From an uncultured OCS116 cluster bacterium (GTDB taxonomy: Bacteria; Pseudomonadota; Alphaproteobacteria; Rhizobiales; TMED25): 50,670 bases of DNA. The stretch lies in the NCBI GenBank assembly GCA_902633855.1, contig CACPHU010000009.1:1-50670 (forward strand), written 5' to 3'. The position numbers and the translations under genes are program-made. The notes under the pieces are model-generated. The model did not search any database. It saw only the letters and a program-made list of their open reading frames with translations, and was not told the DNA's origin. This document shows, piece after piece, positions 25,794 through 34,875 of this stretch (positions within the stretch are counted from its first letter, which is position 1; each line of letters begins with the position of its first letter).

Positions 25794-27644
25794 TTATGCA
25801 GATTTTTGAGTTTTTGGGGCACTTTCATGGGATATGAGAGGTACTGATATTGTAACACATGTTCCCTTACCCGGCGTACTCTTTATGTCTATGTTACCAT
25901 CGTGAATTTGAATAAGAGTGTTTGCAATTGGTAATCCAAGTCTTGATCCTTCTTGATTTATAATATTACTTCTTCTTGATTTATTGAATGGTTTAAAAAT
26001 TATATCTATCTCTTCATTCGTCATTCCATGACCGTTATCGGCTATTTCCAAGTTTAGCCATCCATTTTGTACATTATTATTAATACTGATGGTTCCGCCG
26101 TCCTTATTGTATTTAATTGCATTAGATATGATATTTGTGATTATTTGCCTTATAGCTGTCTCATTACAAAATATATTTTCTCTAAAGTCGAAGTGATTTT
26201 TAACAATGATGTTTTTTTCGATTATATCAGCACGAAAGTCTGCTAATACCTCGTCGACAAGAGCATTTATTTTTTGGCTTTTCTTGTTTATTTTTACATC
26301 TTCTTTTTCAAGATTTGTCATTGACTCTATATTACTAATAATACCAAGTAATTCATTTCCACTCTCATATATATCTTGGGCATACTCTCTGATCTTATCT
26401 GGGTCATCAATGGCCTGTTTTTTTAGGAAATCAGAAAAGCCAATTATCGCATTCAAAGGTGTTCTCAGTTCATGACTCATATTTAGTAAGAATTTTGACT
26501 TATTGTTCTCAAGTTCTTCAATATTATCTCTCTCTGAGCTATATCTTTCCGTAAGTTCGATTAGCTGTTTTGACTGAATATCTTGTTTACGCCGGAGATT
26601 ATCGAGTTCTTCAACTTTATTAATAAGCTCATTCTCATTATTTAAGAGATCCTGCTGAGTGATTTTCTGATTACTGATGTCAAGAGCCATTGATGCAATA
26701 TATCCTGCGCCGGCTTTAATTTCAGTTTTCAATATCCATCTCTTGTCTCTCAATTGAATTTCTTTTTGACTTATTAAGCCTGGTAGTTGGTTATTTGGAT
26801 CTTTTTGAACGTCAATTTCAACCATGGATTTCATTAAAAGCTGAGTAATTTCAGATTTTGAAGTACCAGGCTTCGTTAAGCTTGGAGGTAGGGAATAGAA
26901 ATCTCTGTACTTAGAGTTACACATGACGAGTTGATTTTTGCTATTCCATAAGACAAAAGATATAGGAAGTGAGTCTATAACTTCACTAAGAGTTTTTTGT
27001 AAGCGCTGGGCATTAATCTCTTGACTCCTATCGCGTGTAATATCAAATAACAATCCTGAAATATGTGGGTTACCGTGAGAATTATACAGAAGAGAACCCT
27101 TTAGTTTGAACCATTTATTTGCAATATTTGTTTGGTATCTGAAGCTAACTTCGATTTGATCAATTTTCCCTTGGATTGCACTATTTGCCAATTGATAAAA
27201 ATTGATATCTTTTGCATGAACACGACTGATAAACTCTTCAAAAGAGATTGAGCTCATTGATTTTATTTTCGAAAGAGAAAAGCACTTGTTTGACATATAA
27301 ATTTTCTTGTTCCTTACGTCCCATGTAAAATATCGTGTATCTTTGTTATTCAATAAAAGTTTCTGATGGTGCTCGAGGGTAGAGTAGCTATTTAGTATCA
27401 AATTTTTCTCATTTTTCTGGCTCCGGGAGAGAAGAAAAACTAACAAAATAAGAAGTGTATTAGAGCCAACAATAACAAAAAATAAGTGACTGTTATTTAA
27501 ATTTATAAAATCAACAGGAGCCACATACTGGTTGTATGCCATAAAGATAGTGGTGATAAGTAATATAGTTAATACTACAGATAAGCAAATTTCTTTAATT
27601 CCGCTCTGTAGATTAACAGCTGGTCTTTTTCTGCCCAACTGCAT
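25794..27644 (-). CDS. Orphan PAS-domain sensor histidine kinase
   Basis: The 616-residue protein has two N-terminal helices (about residues 18-40 and 53-73) with only a short periplasmic loop. A PAS/PAC module follows (about 95-205), then a second PAS-like module (about 212-325) and a coiled coil (about 330-385). The HisKA box has phospho-acceptor H391 in NMSHELRTPLN. The HATPase domain follows, with N-box NIISNAIKYN, G1 IADNGHGMT and G2 RLGLPIA. There is no receiver domain and no response regulator nearby. The small loop suggests that the PAS domains, not a periplasmic domain, sense the signal. The layout recalls PleC/DivJ-type alphaproteobacterial kinases, but I cannot assign it to one. 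Confidence 0.9.
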   Translation of the reverse strand: MQLGRKRPAVNLQSGIKEICLSVVLTILLITTIFMAYNQYVAPVDFINLNNSHLFFVIVGSNTLLILLVFLLSRSQKNEKNLILNSYSTLEHHQKLLLNNKDTRYFTWDVRNKKIYMSNKCFSLSKIKSMSSISFEEFISRVHAKDINFYQLANSAIQGKIDQIEVSFRYQTNIANKWFKLKGSLLYNSHGNPHISGLLFDITRDRSQEINAQRLQKTLSEVIDSLPISFVLWNSKNQLVMCNSKYRDFYSLPPSLTKPGTSKSEITQLLMKSMVEIDVQKDPNNQLPGLISQKEIQLRDKRWILKTEIKAGAGYIASMALDISNQKITQQDLLNNENELINKVEELDNLRRKQDIQSKQLIELTERYSSERDNIEELENNKSKFLLNMSHELRTPLNAIIGFSDFLKKQAIDDPDKIREYAQDIYESGNELLGIISNIESMTNLEKEDVKINKKSQKINALVDEVLADFRADIIEKNIIVKNHFDFRENIFCNETAIRQIITNIISNAIKYNKDGGTISINNNVQNGWLNLEIADNGHGMTNEEIDIIFKPFNKSRRSNIINQEGSRLGLPIANTLIQIHDGNIDIKSTPGKGTCVTISVPLISHESAPKTQKSA

Positions 27645-27676
27645 TGTTTCCTCCTCGTGATCCGTTTCCGCAATAT

Positions 27677-27698
27677 CGAATCACTTACTATTGATTCG
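27677..27698. repeat. Inverted repeat upstream of the histidine kinase
   Basis: CGAATCA (27677-27683) and TGATTCG (27692-27698) are exact reverse complements separated by eight bases. They lie 33 bases upstream of the histidine kinase start, in the 261-base divergent gap shared with the hemerythrin gene. This could be a regulator binding site or a small hairpin in the kinase leader; nothing else in the very AT-rich remainder of the gap is recognisable. Confidence 0.4.
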
Positions 27699-27905
27699 CA
27701 ATTAGGAGAAAATGTAAAGTAAAAAATGACGAAAAATATTATTTTTTTTTATAAAATAATGAAAATATTTATATAAAATACTGATTTTATTGATAAAAAA
27801 AAATTAATAGAAAATTAAGATTTTTTTCAAATTCTGCTGTATTTTTTTAGATTAAATTACTATTGTTCTATTATTATTTGTATAAATTATTCTAAAGAGA
27901 TTACA

Positions 27906-28502
27906 TTGAGTCCGATAAAGAAAATAGATCAACTGACAGAGCGAGATGGCTTGCCGAAACAATTATGTGAGCTTTTGAACAAGTACCCCAGAGATACTTG
28001 GACCAAAGATACATTAAACGGTAACTGGGTTGGTTTTTGGCTTGGAAGGCATTCTGTTTTTAGAGAAATTTGTAATTCACTAAAGCATATTATTAATCAA
28101 TTACTAGATGGTAGTATCTCTCATCAAAATTTCATGCAACAATATATCCACTTAATGAATATGATGCTTCACAATTTGGACTCTCACCATGCTGTAGAGG
28201 ACAACTATATATTTCCAAAATTTCATCAAAAAAGCGAGAAATTTAGATACGGATTAGAATTGCTAGAGAATGATCATCATTTAATTCATCAGTCTATAGA
28301 TATACTCACATCCGAGGGTAATAAAATAATTACAACCTTTAACGAGAAAAAAGATATTGACCATAAGTTATTGATTGGCGGTTATAGTAAAGTGAATGAT
28401 GACTTTGATAAGTTACTCATAGCACACCTTCATGACGAAGAAGATCTTCTGATACCTCTTGTCTCAGAATATGGCGAAGAATATTTTGGCTTGGGGCACT
28501 AA
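27906..28502 (+). CDS. Hemerythrin HHE-domain protein
   Basis: The 198-residue protein has the four-helix hemerythrin ligand pattern: H49 in LGRHSVF, H94/H95 and E98 in DSHHAVEDNYIFP, H124/H125/H128 in ENDHHLIHQ, and H174/H176 with acidic residues in AHLHDEEDLLIP. It probably binds a di-iron centre and could sense or handle oxygen, NO or iron in the cytosol. The only sensible start is a TTG at 27906 with AAAGAG upstream; no ATG occurs before residue 77. The stop is followed at once by the dusA start. The divergent neighbour is a PAS kinase, so a shared redox theme is possible but unproven. Confidence 0.82.
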   Translation: MSPIKKIDQLTERDGLPKQLCELLNKYPRDTWTKDTLNGNWVGFWLGRHSVFREICNSLKHIINQLLDGSISHQNFMQQYIHLMNMMLHNLDSHHAVEDNYIFPKFHQKSEKFRYGLELLENDHHLIHQSIDILTSEGNKIITTFNEKKDIDHKLLIGGYSKVNDDFDKLLIAHLHDEEDLLIPLVSEYGEEYFGLGH

Positions 28503-29489
28503 ATGAAAATTCACTCCCATAAATTTTGTGTTGCTCCAATGATGGACTATACAGATACTCACTTTCGATATTTTCTGAGGCAGCTTTCCTCAAATATTTT
28601 TTTATATACTGAAATGGTCTCATGTGATGCCATTATTTTTGGAAACAGGGATGGGCTTCTTAAGTATCATCCAGGAGAGCATCCTGTTGGTTTGCAGATT
28701 GGCGGCTCCTCAATTGAAAAGATGACGGAGGCTGCAATTATTGGAGAAGCATTTGGCTATGACGAAATAAACCTCAATATTGGATGTCCATCGCCAAGAG
28801 TCCAGAAAGGGAACTTTGGAGCATGCCTGATGTCCGATCCTAATCTCGTTAGTGAAATTATTTTAGCTATTAAAAAAAGAGTTAAAATCCCAGTCACTGT
28901 AAAATGTCGTTTAGGTATTGATGACCAAGATATTGAAAAAGAACTACCTATATTCATGAATTCAATCACTGGAGCTGGTGTCGATCTTGTTATAGTTCAC
29001 GCACGTAAGGCGATATTGAGTGGTATTACCCCAAAAGAAAACAGGACAATACCTGAGCTTAATTATAATGCTGTTTATGCGATCAAAGAGTACATATCAG
29101 ATAAAGAAATTATTATTAACGGTGGGATCAACTCAATCGGTGAAATTTATGAGCATTTAAAATATACAGACGGGGTTATGCTTGGAAGGAAAATTATCAA
29201 TGATCCAATATTTGCCCTTGAAGTTGATGAAAAATTATTTTCACCAAACGGAAACAAAAATCTTAAGCGAATAATTGAAAATTATAGTGATTATGCTGAT
29301 CGACAGACTAGTATAGGGACTTCACGGTCGCAAATAATAAAGCCAATTATGAGTTTGTTTAACAATAGACCAAATGCAAAAAAATGGCGAAGAGGATTAG
29401 ATCAATACAGAAATAGTAATTATTCAGCTTTGGATTACATCACAGAATTACATGCTAATTTTATTGATGGAGTGGAGTTTAAGTATTGA
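28503..29489 (+). CDS. dusA: tRNA-dihydrouridine synthase A
   Basis: The 328-residue flavoprotein is a Dus enzyme of the DusA type. It has APMMDYTD at the start, the LNIGCPSPRVQKGNFGACLM segment with the catalytic cysteine, VHARKAILSGITPKENR (the PKENR wording is typical of DusA), and the FMN-binding NGGINS and DGVMLGR motifs. It reduces uridines in the D-loop of tRNA (U20/U20a in E. coli). Its ATG follows the hemerythrin stop with no gap, so the two are probably translated from one message. It ends 13 bases before the convergent cobS. Confidence 0.93.
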   Translation: MKIHSHKFCVAPMMDYTDTHFRYFLRQLSSNIFLYTEMVSCDAIIFGNRDGLLKYHPGEHPVGLQIGGSSIEKMTEAAIIGEAFGYDEINLNIGCPSPRVQKGNFGACLMSDPNLVSEIILAIKKRVKIPVTVKCRLGIDDQDIEKELPIFMNSITGAGVDLVIVHARKAILSGITPKENRTIPELNYNAVYAIKEYISDKEIIINGGINSIGEIYEHLKYTDGVMLGRKIINDPIFALEVDEKLFSPNGNKNLKRIIENYSDYADRQTSIGTSRSQIIKPIMSLFNNRPNAKKWRRGLDQYRNSNYSALDYITELHANFIDGVEFKY

Positions 29490-29502
29490 TGCTTCGAATT
29501 GA

Positions 29503-30300
29503 TTAAATTACAACGCAGATTGACAAATAAATCATAATTTCTGAAAATTGTTGTGATGAACCACAGACATCTCCGGTTTGCCCTTTGATTGCCCTCCAAG
29601 CTAAATATGAGACCAGTAATGTTGAAAATACAGCTGCAAAAATAGATACAAAATATATCTTATACCCAATAAATATACAAATTGTTAGAAATGTAATTAA
29701 TGCAGAAACACCAAATGCAATATATGTACTTTTAATATTTTTTTGATGGGCGGCACTGCCGAGGCCAGTTTTTTTTGCTGGAGGTAATGTTGTTAATATA
29801 TATAACATGGATGTCCGCGATAATATTGCAACAGAAACAATAATGAGAAGTACTTCTATTGTTCCCAAAATGCTAAATAGATAATAAATGGACATAAACC
29901 GTGTCAAAAGGGATAAATTTACAGATATGACCCCATAGGCTCCAATACTGCTATCATCCATAATTTCTAGTTTTCTTTTTTTAGTATTTCCGCCATATGA
30001 GTCACAGAAATCTGCAAGCCCATCTTCATGTAAGCAGCCCGTAATAAGTGAGGACATTATAATAATTATAATCGAGTTAATTATATCTATATCTTTAAAG
30101 ATCGAGATAAGAAGAACAGGAAAAGTAATTATAGAACCAAGTATGAGACCTATGAATGGGATAGTATAGATTATTTGAGATAAGTTTTTTGATCCATTTT
30201 TTATGGGCAGCAGTGAAAAGAAAATTAGTCCGCTAAGTGTATCTGGAATTATATTTTTAAAAAAAATATTTATATCTTTAAGATTAAAATGTTTTATCAT
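29503..30300 (-). CDS. cobS: Adenosylcobinamide-GDP ribazoletransferase (cobalamin synthase)
   Basis: The 265-residue membrane protein is cobalamin synthase (CobS in Salmonella naming, CobV in Pseudomonas). It has the acidic metal site in HEDGLADFCDSYGG, then LEIMDDSSIGAYG, and several membrane helices. It joins AdoCbi-GDP and alpha-ribazole in the last assembly stage of cobalamin. It is transcribed away from cobT with only 33 bases between the starts, so the two share a tiny promoter region. Confidence 0.92.
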   Translation of the reverse strand: MIKHFNLKDINIFFKNIIPDTLSGLIFFSLLPIKNGSKNLSQIIYTIPFIGLILGSIITFPVLLISIFKDIDIINSIIIIIMSSLITGCLHEDGLADFCDSYGGNTKKRKLEIMDDSSIGAYGVISVNLSLLTRFMSIYYLFSILGTIEVLLIIVSVAILSRTSMLYILTTLPPAKKTGLGSAAHQKNIKSTYIAFGVSALITFLTICIFIGYKIYFVSIFAAVFSTLLVSYLAWRAIKGQTGDVCGSSQQFSEIMIYLSICVVI

Positions 30301-30333
30301 ATATCTTTTATGTAGCGAGATTCAAAACTAATT

Positions 30334-31362
30334 ATGGTTGATATTAAATCAAATTCAGTTCCAACATTCAATGAATTAGTTGAGTTTATATCTCAAATGC
30401 CATCAATAGATGCAGAAGCCGTTAGTTTAGTTAAACAAAGAAATGAAAAGCTGTTAAAGCCGTCAGGTTCTCTGGGGATAGTTGAAGACATTGTTGAGTG
30501 GGTAGCGGGGTGGCAGGGTTCCTATCCTCCAAAGGTAAATAATATTACTTTATCTATATTCGTATCAAATCATGGTACCGCTGTTACACATAAAATCTCT
30601 CCATATCCAACTGCTGTAACTGAAGCATTGGTCAAAAGTTTTAGATCCGATCATGCTGTGATAAACCAGATATGTAAAACTCATAACGTTGGTTTGCAAG
30701 TTTTTGATCTTGCATTAGAAATGCCAACAAAAAATATCACTGAAAATGCTGCAATGACCGAAAATGATTGTATTACAACGATTTTGTATGGAAGAGAGGC
30801 TCTTGATACTAGCCCAGATATAATATGCTTAGGTGAGGCTGGCATCGGAAATACAACGATTGCTTCTAGTATCTGCGCCGCGCTATACGGCGGAAATACA
30901 TCTGATTGGGTAGGAATTGGAACTGGAGCTGATAAAGAAATGATAAAAACTAAAATTGAAGTAATTGAAAAAAGCTTGAAGCTACATGAAAGTCGTGAGC
31001 CAATGAAAATACTTCAATGTTTTGGTGGTAGGGAATTCGCAGCAATCTTTGGTGCAATTTTAGCTGCACGCTTTGAACGAATCCCAGTGATATTGGATGG
31101 TTTTCCTGTATGTGCAGCAGCAGCTTTATTGCATGCTATATCATCTGATGCCCTTGATCACTGCTATGTCAGCCATTTATCGAGTGAGCCTGGCCATGAA
31201 AGACTATTGGAGCGCATCAATAAAAAACCCCTGGTTGATTTTAAAATGCGCCTAGGTGAGGGGAGCGGCGCAGCTATGGTTACGCCAATATTTCAATCAT
31301 CGGTAAATATACACAACAATACATCTACTTTTGAAGAGTCCTCCGTACCAAACAAGAGTTAG
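30334..31362 (+). CDS. cobT: Nicotinate-nucleotide--dimethylbenzimidazole phosphoribosyltransferase
   Basis: The 342-residue enzyme (CobT in Salmonella, CobU in Pseudomonas) has the family blocks KPSGSLGIVED near residue 50, FVSNHG, GEAGIGNTTIASS, and the C-terminal MRLGEGSGAAM, which contains the catalytic glutamate. It makes alpha-ribazole phosphate from dimethylbenzimidazole and nicotinate mononucleotide. It starts the plus-strand cobT-cobD-cbiB unit, and its stop TAG is separated from the cobD ATG by only two bases. Confidence 0.95.
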   Translation: MVDIKSNSVPTFNELVEFISQMPSIDAEAVSLVKQRNEKLLKPSGSLGIVEDIVEWVAGWQGSYPPKVNNITLSIFVSNHGTAVTHKISPYPTAVTEALVKSFRSDHAVINQICKTHNVGLQVFDLALEMPTKNITENAAMTENDCITTILYGREALDTSPDIICLGEAGIGNTTIASSICAALYGGNTSDWVGIGTGADKEMIKTKIEVIEKSLKLHESREPMKILQCFGGREFAAIFGAILAARFERIPVILDGFPVCAAAALLHAISSDALDHCYVSHLSSEPGHERLLERINKKPLVDFKMRLGEGSGAAMVTPIFQSSVNIHNNTSTFEESSVPNKS

Positions 31363-31364
31363 TG

Positions 31365-32414
31365 ATGATCATAAATTCCAACCAAATTACGCATAATAAA
31401 GTTGATATATTTTTGGATGATAAGCACGGTGGAGATTTATCGGATGCAGTCAGGGTTAATAGAAAAATAAAAAACTGGATTGATTTATCAACTGGAATAA
31501 ATCCCAATGCATATAATGACTTTAATATTGATAAAACAGTGTACTCGCATTTACCGAGCGGTAACCAATTGGCGGAGTTGATGTCCATCGCCAGAGGGTA
31601 CTACAATTTAAATCATGAAATAAAAATTTGTGCTTATCAGGGAGCTCAGGGAGTCATAAATATCTTACCCAATATAGTTAACAAAAATATTCATGATACA
31701 ATACAAATTTTGACGCCAACCTATACTGAACATTACAGAGTATGGAATGACCAGGGATTTAAAATACGATTAGTTACGAATATCGAAAATGAATTAGATC
31801 CATCAATCCCCTTTGTTTTGGTTAATCCAAATAATCCAGATGGAAAATTATTTCAACCAAAATACCTCGAAGAACTGTGGGAAAGAATAAGAAAAGCAGG
31901 TGGATTTTTGATCCTTGACGAGTCATTTATGGATGGCACACCAGATATGTCATTAAGATTTGATAACTGCAGAGATAACGTAATTGTCATAAGATCATTT
32001 GGAAAGTTTTTTGGTCTTCCAGGTCTTAGACTTGGCTTTGTATATGGTGATAATCATTACATCAATAAAGTATCTAGCTTAGTTGGACCTTGGCCTATCT
32101 CATCATCATCATTGCTAATTGCACGTAAAGCGATGTTAGATACAGTATGGATAAGCGCTACAATTACAGATTTGAAAATGAAATCGACAGCGTTATCAAA
32201 TTTTCTGCATGATCAAAAACTGAAGACAGTTGGTGATTGTTATTTTTTTAAGACAATTGAACTTGATAGTGCATCACAGATGCATAAGGCGCTTGCAAAT
32301 CATGGTATTTGGACACGAATATTTAATTACAATCAAAAATGGTTACGAATGGGGCTTACAAAAAATAAATTTGAATTTGAATATTTAGCCAATACAATAA
32401 TGGATATATTATAA
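31365..32414 (+). CDS. cobD: Threonine-phosphate decarboxylase (cobalamin aminopropanol synthesis)
   Basis: The 349-residue PLP enzyme of aminotransferase fold (CobD in Salmonella, CobC in Pseudomonas) has LSTGINPNAY near the start, VNPNNPDGKL, and the cofactor lysine K214 in RSFGKFFGLPGLRLG. It makes (R)-1-aminopropan-2-ol O-phosphate, the linker of the nucleotide loop. An in-frame GTG at 31362 overlaps the cobT stop and is an alternative start. It is followed after ten bases by cbiB, which uses its product. Confidence 0.9.
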   Translation: MIINSNQITHNKVDIFLDDKHGGDLSDAVRVNRKIKNWIDLSTGINPNAYNDFNIDKTVYSHLPSGNQLAELMSIARGYYNLNHEIKICAYQGAQGVINILPNIVNKNIHDTIQILTPTYTEHYRVWNDQGFKIRLVTNIENELDPSIPFVLVNPNNPDGKLFQPKYLEELWERIRKAGGFLILDESFMDGTPDMSLRFDNCRDNVIVIRSFGKFFGLPGLRLGFVYGDNHYINKVSSLVGPWPISSSSLLIARKAMLDTVWISATITDLKMKSTALSNFLHDQKLKTVGDCYFFKTIELDSASQMHKALANHGIWTRIFNYNQKWLRMGLTKNKFEFEYLANTIMDIL

Positions 32415-32424
32415 GAGTTTAAAA

Positions 32425-33393
32425 ATGGATCTATTAATAGTTATATTTATCGCTGTCATAGTTGACGTTATATGGGGAGATGATCACTGGGTCTGGAGGA
32501 AGTTCAAGCATCCGGTTGCTCTTGTTGGTCGATTTATTCATTTCCTTGATGTTGAGTTTAACCGGAATGAGTTTTCCGATTCATCTCGTACATTTAATGG
32601 TTTTATTGTAATTGCAATGTCCATAATCATTATCTGGTTTCTATCTTCAATTATAGAAGGGTTATTGTTCGGAAATATTATTGGGAATTTAATTTTAGGA
32701 TTGATAATTTCAATCTTGCTTGCAGGGAAGTCATTATTTGTTCATGTAAAGAATATATATGATGATTTTATGAGGGATGATCTGGATAATGCTAAAATAA
32801 ACTTATCGAAAATTGTCTCTCGAAAAGTTGATGAATATGACGAAAGTGCAATAACAAGAGGGGCAATTGAGAGCTTGTCAGAGAATTTTAGCGATGGATA
32901 TGTTGCTCCATTATTTTGGTTACTTATTGCGGGCTTACCGGGAATTTTCATATATAAGTTTATAAATACAGCTGATAGCATGATTGCCTATAAGAACGAT
33001 AAATATTATAATTTCGGTAAATGTACCGCTTACTTAGATGATATCTTGAATTTTATACCCGCGCGTTTATCGTCTTTACTTCTTGTATTTTCAAGCTTTG
33101 TACTCAAAGAAAACTGGCAGCAGGCATTATTGTGCATAAAACAGGATGCGAGAAAGAGCCCATCTCCAAATTCAGGTTGGCCAGAGTCTGCAATGGCTGG
33201 AGCATTGGGTATTTCACTAGGTGGGGATAATTTTTATGATGGTGAACTAATTAAATCGGATTGGATAAACGGGAGTGGTGAAAAAATTATTAGTTTTGAT
33301 TTTATAACAAGAGCGCTTTGGATTTATTCTACATCTGTTGTAATTTATCTTGTTTTTGTAACTATTTTTTTATTGCTTCGTGTAATTTTTTGA
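32425..33393 (+). CDS. cbiB: Adenosylcobinamide-phosphate synthase
   Basis: The 322-residue membrane protein (CbiB; CobD in Pseudomonas) has the family opening DVIWGDDHWVWRKFKHPVALVGR, the AITRGAIESLSENFSDGYVAPLFW block, NTADSMIAYKND, and the near-terminal SPNSGWPESAMAGALG motif. It attaches aminopropanol phosphate to adenosylcobyric acid. Its last 24 bases overlap the 3' end of the convergent cobQ gene. Confidence 0.94.
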   Translation: MDLLIVIFIAVIVDVIWGDDHWVWRKFKHPVALVGRFIHFLDVEFNRNEFSDSSRTFNGFIVIAMSIIIIWFLSSIIEGLLFGNIIGNLILGLIISILLAGKSLFVHVKNIYDDFMRDDLDNAKINLSKIVSRKVDEYDESAITRGAIESLSENFSDGYVAPLFWLLIAGLPGIFIYKFINTADSMIAYKNDKYYNFGKCTAYLDDILNFIPARLSSLLLVFSSFVLKENWQQALLCIKQDARKSPSPNSGWPESAMAGALGISLGGDNFYDGELIKSDWINGSGEKIISFDFITRALWIYSTSVVIYLVFVTIFLLLRVIF

Positions 33394-34842
33394 TAAATCC
33401 AATATCGACTTCCAAGAAATATGTTTCTCCAGATGATCGGCCAAATCATTTAATGCTTGATCAAGTATTGTCTCATAATCATCTATTTCGCTACTATCAA
33501 TTGATTTATTCGTAATACTAAATAACCACTCAATAAGATGTCTATTGTGGAAAATTCCATGCACATAGGTACCAAAGACTCTCCCATTGGCTGATTGAGC
33601 ACCATCATACTTATTATCAATTAAAAACAGGGGTCTCTCACAGTCTTTTCCATGGGTTCTACCAATATGAATTTCATAACCAACCATTTTCTTATTCGAC
33701 TCTATATGTGTTCCATTGATTTTCGTGACGATTTTACTATTTATCATCTCGGTTTCGACATCTAAAAGTTCTAGACCCCTTGTGGCTCTTACACTACTTT
33801 CTATTTTCTCATTGTCATTAATGAATTTGCCAAGCATTTGGTATCCGCCACATAGACCAATGACCACCCCATTGTTATCATGATGCATCCTTATTTCTCT
33901 ATCCCAGTTATTTTCTCGTAGCTCTCTCAAATCGCTAATTGTTGATTTTGAACCTAATAATAAAATAATATCAGTTTTTTGCGGTATATTATCTCCTGGT
34001 CTGACATAATTTATATTGATATTTTTTTGGTTTCTTAGCGGGTCAAGGTCATCAAAGTTTGATATTTTACTCAGAATTGGAACTGATATCGTAAGTGTTG
34101 CATCTGATTTTTTGTTATTTATAAAAATTTTTTCAAGATCATGAGAGTCTTCGGCAGGCAATTTATGAATATTTTCATAATATGGAACTAAGCCTAAGAA
34201 TTTCCATTGAGTTCTTTTTTCTATTTCTAAAATGCCATTTTTAAATAATTTAGGATCGCCACGAAATCTGTTGATTATGAATCCAATTAGACTTTTATTA
34301 TCTTCTGAGTCCAAAACAGCTTTTGTTCCAACTAAGCTCGCAATGACACCTCCACGGTCAATGTCTCCTATAATTATAGTTGGTATTGATAATTTTGTTG
34401 CAAATCCCATATTTGCAATATCTCCATCACGCAGATTAATTTCTGCGGGACTTCCTGCGCCTTCAACTAAGATGAGGTCATGCTTTGCTGATAAATTCAT
34501 AAATGCCTTCTCAACATGCGGCATAAGTGAGCCTTTAATTTTTTGATACTCAAATCCGCTCACTGATCTCTCAAATTTACCATTAATTATAAGTTGTGAA
34601 CCCCGCTCGCTTTGGGGTTTTAGGAGTATTGGGTTATGTAAAATACTAGGCTCTAGCCTAGAAGCAATTGCCTGTAGTGCTTGCGCTCTACCAATCTCGC
34701 CACCATCTAAAGTTGCAGCTGCGTTGTTTGACATATTTTGTGGTTTGAATGGTGCAACAGATATTCCATTTCTTCTGAAGAGCCGGCACAGCCCAGCAAC
34801 AATTATTGACTTACCCACGCTTGAGCCAGTTCCCTGAAACAT
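33370..34842 (-). CDS. cobQ: Cobyric acid synthase (start probably further upstream)
   Basis: The protein amidates four side chains of the adenosylated corrin ring. It has an N-terminal P-loop domain (GTGSSVGKS at residues 4-12, then PFKPQNMSNNAA) and VEGAGSPAEINLRDGDIANMG. A C-terminal glutaminase-like domain follows, with the cysteine in GLCGGYQML and a histidine in GTYVHGIFHN. As annotated from the first ATG it lacks the usual residues before QGTGS. The frame stays open upstream (..TPAI-MFQGTG) to the cobO stop, with no ATG, GTG or TTG, so an ATT or ATA start codon is possible. GGGGGTTAGG upstream could serve as ribosome binding site. Confidence 0.93.
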   Translation of the reverse strand: MFQGTGSSVGKSIIVAGLCRLFRRNGISVAPFKPQNMSNNAAATLDGGEIGRAQALQAIASRLEPSILHNPILLKPQSERGSQLIINGKFERSVSGFEYQKIKGSLMPHVEKAFMNLSAKHDLILVEGAGSPAEINLRDGDIANMGFATKLSIPTIIIGDIDRGGVIASLVGTKAVLDSEDNKSLIGFIINRFRGDPKLFKNGILEIEKRTQWKFLGLVPYYENIHKLPAEDSHDLEKIFINNKKSDATLTISVPILSKISNFDDLDPLRNQKNININYVRPGDNIPQKTDIILLLGSKSTISDLRELRENNWDREIRMHHDNNGVVIGLCGGYQMLGKFINDNEKIESSVRATRGLELLDVETEMINSKIVTKINGTHIESNKKMVGYEIHIGRTHGKDCERPLFLIDNKYDGAQSANGRVFGTYVHGIFHNRHLIEWLFSITNKSIDSSEIDDYETILDQALNDLADHLEKHISWKSILDLSKNYTKQ

Positions 34843-34875
34843 AATTGCTGGTGTTTTCTCTATTGACCTAACCCC

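Noticed and set aside
27645-27905. tRNA or small RNA gene in the largest gap
   Set aside because: No cloverleaf, no T-loop-like sequence and almost no GC-rich stem; only the short inverted repeat stands out.
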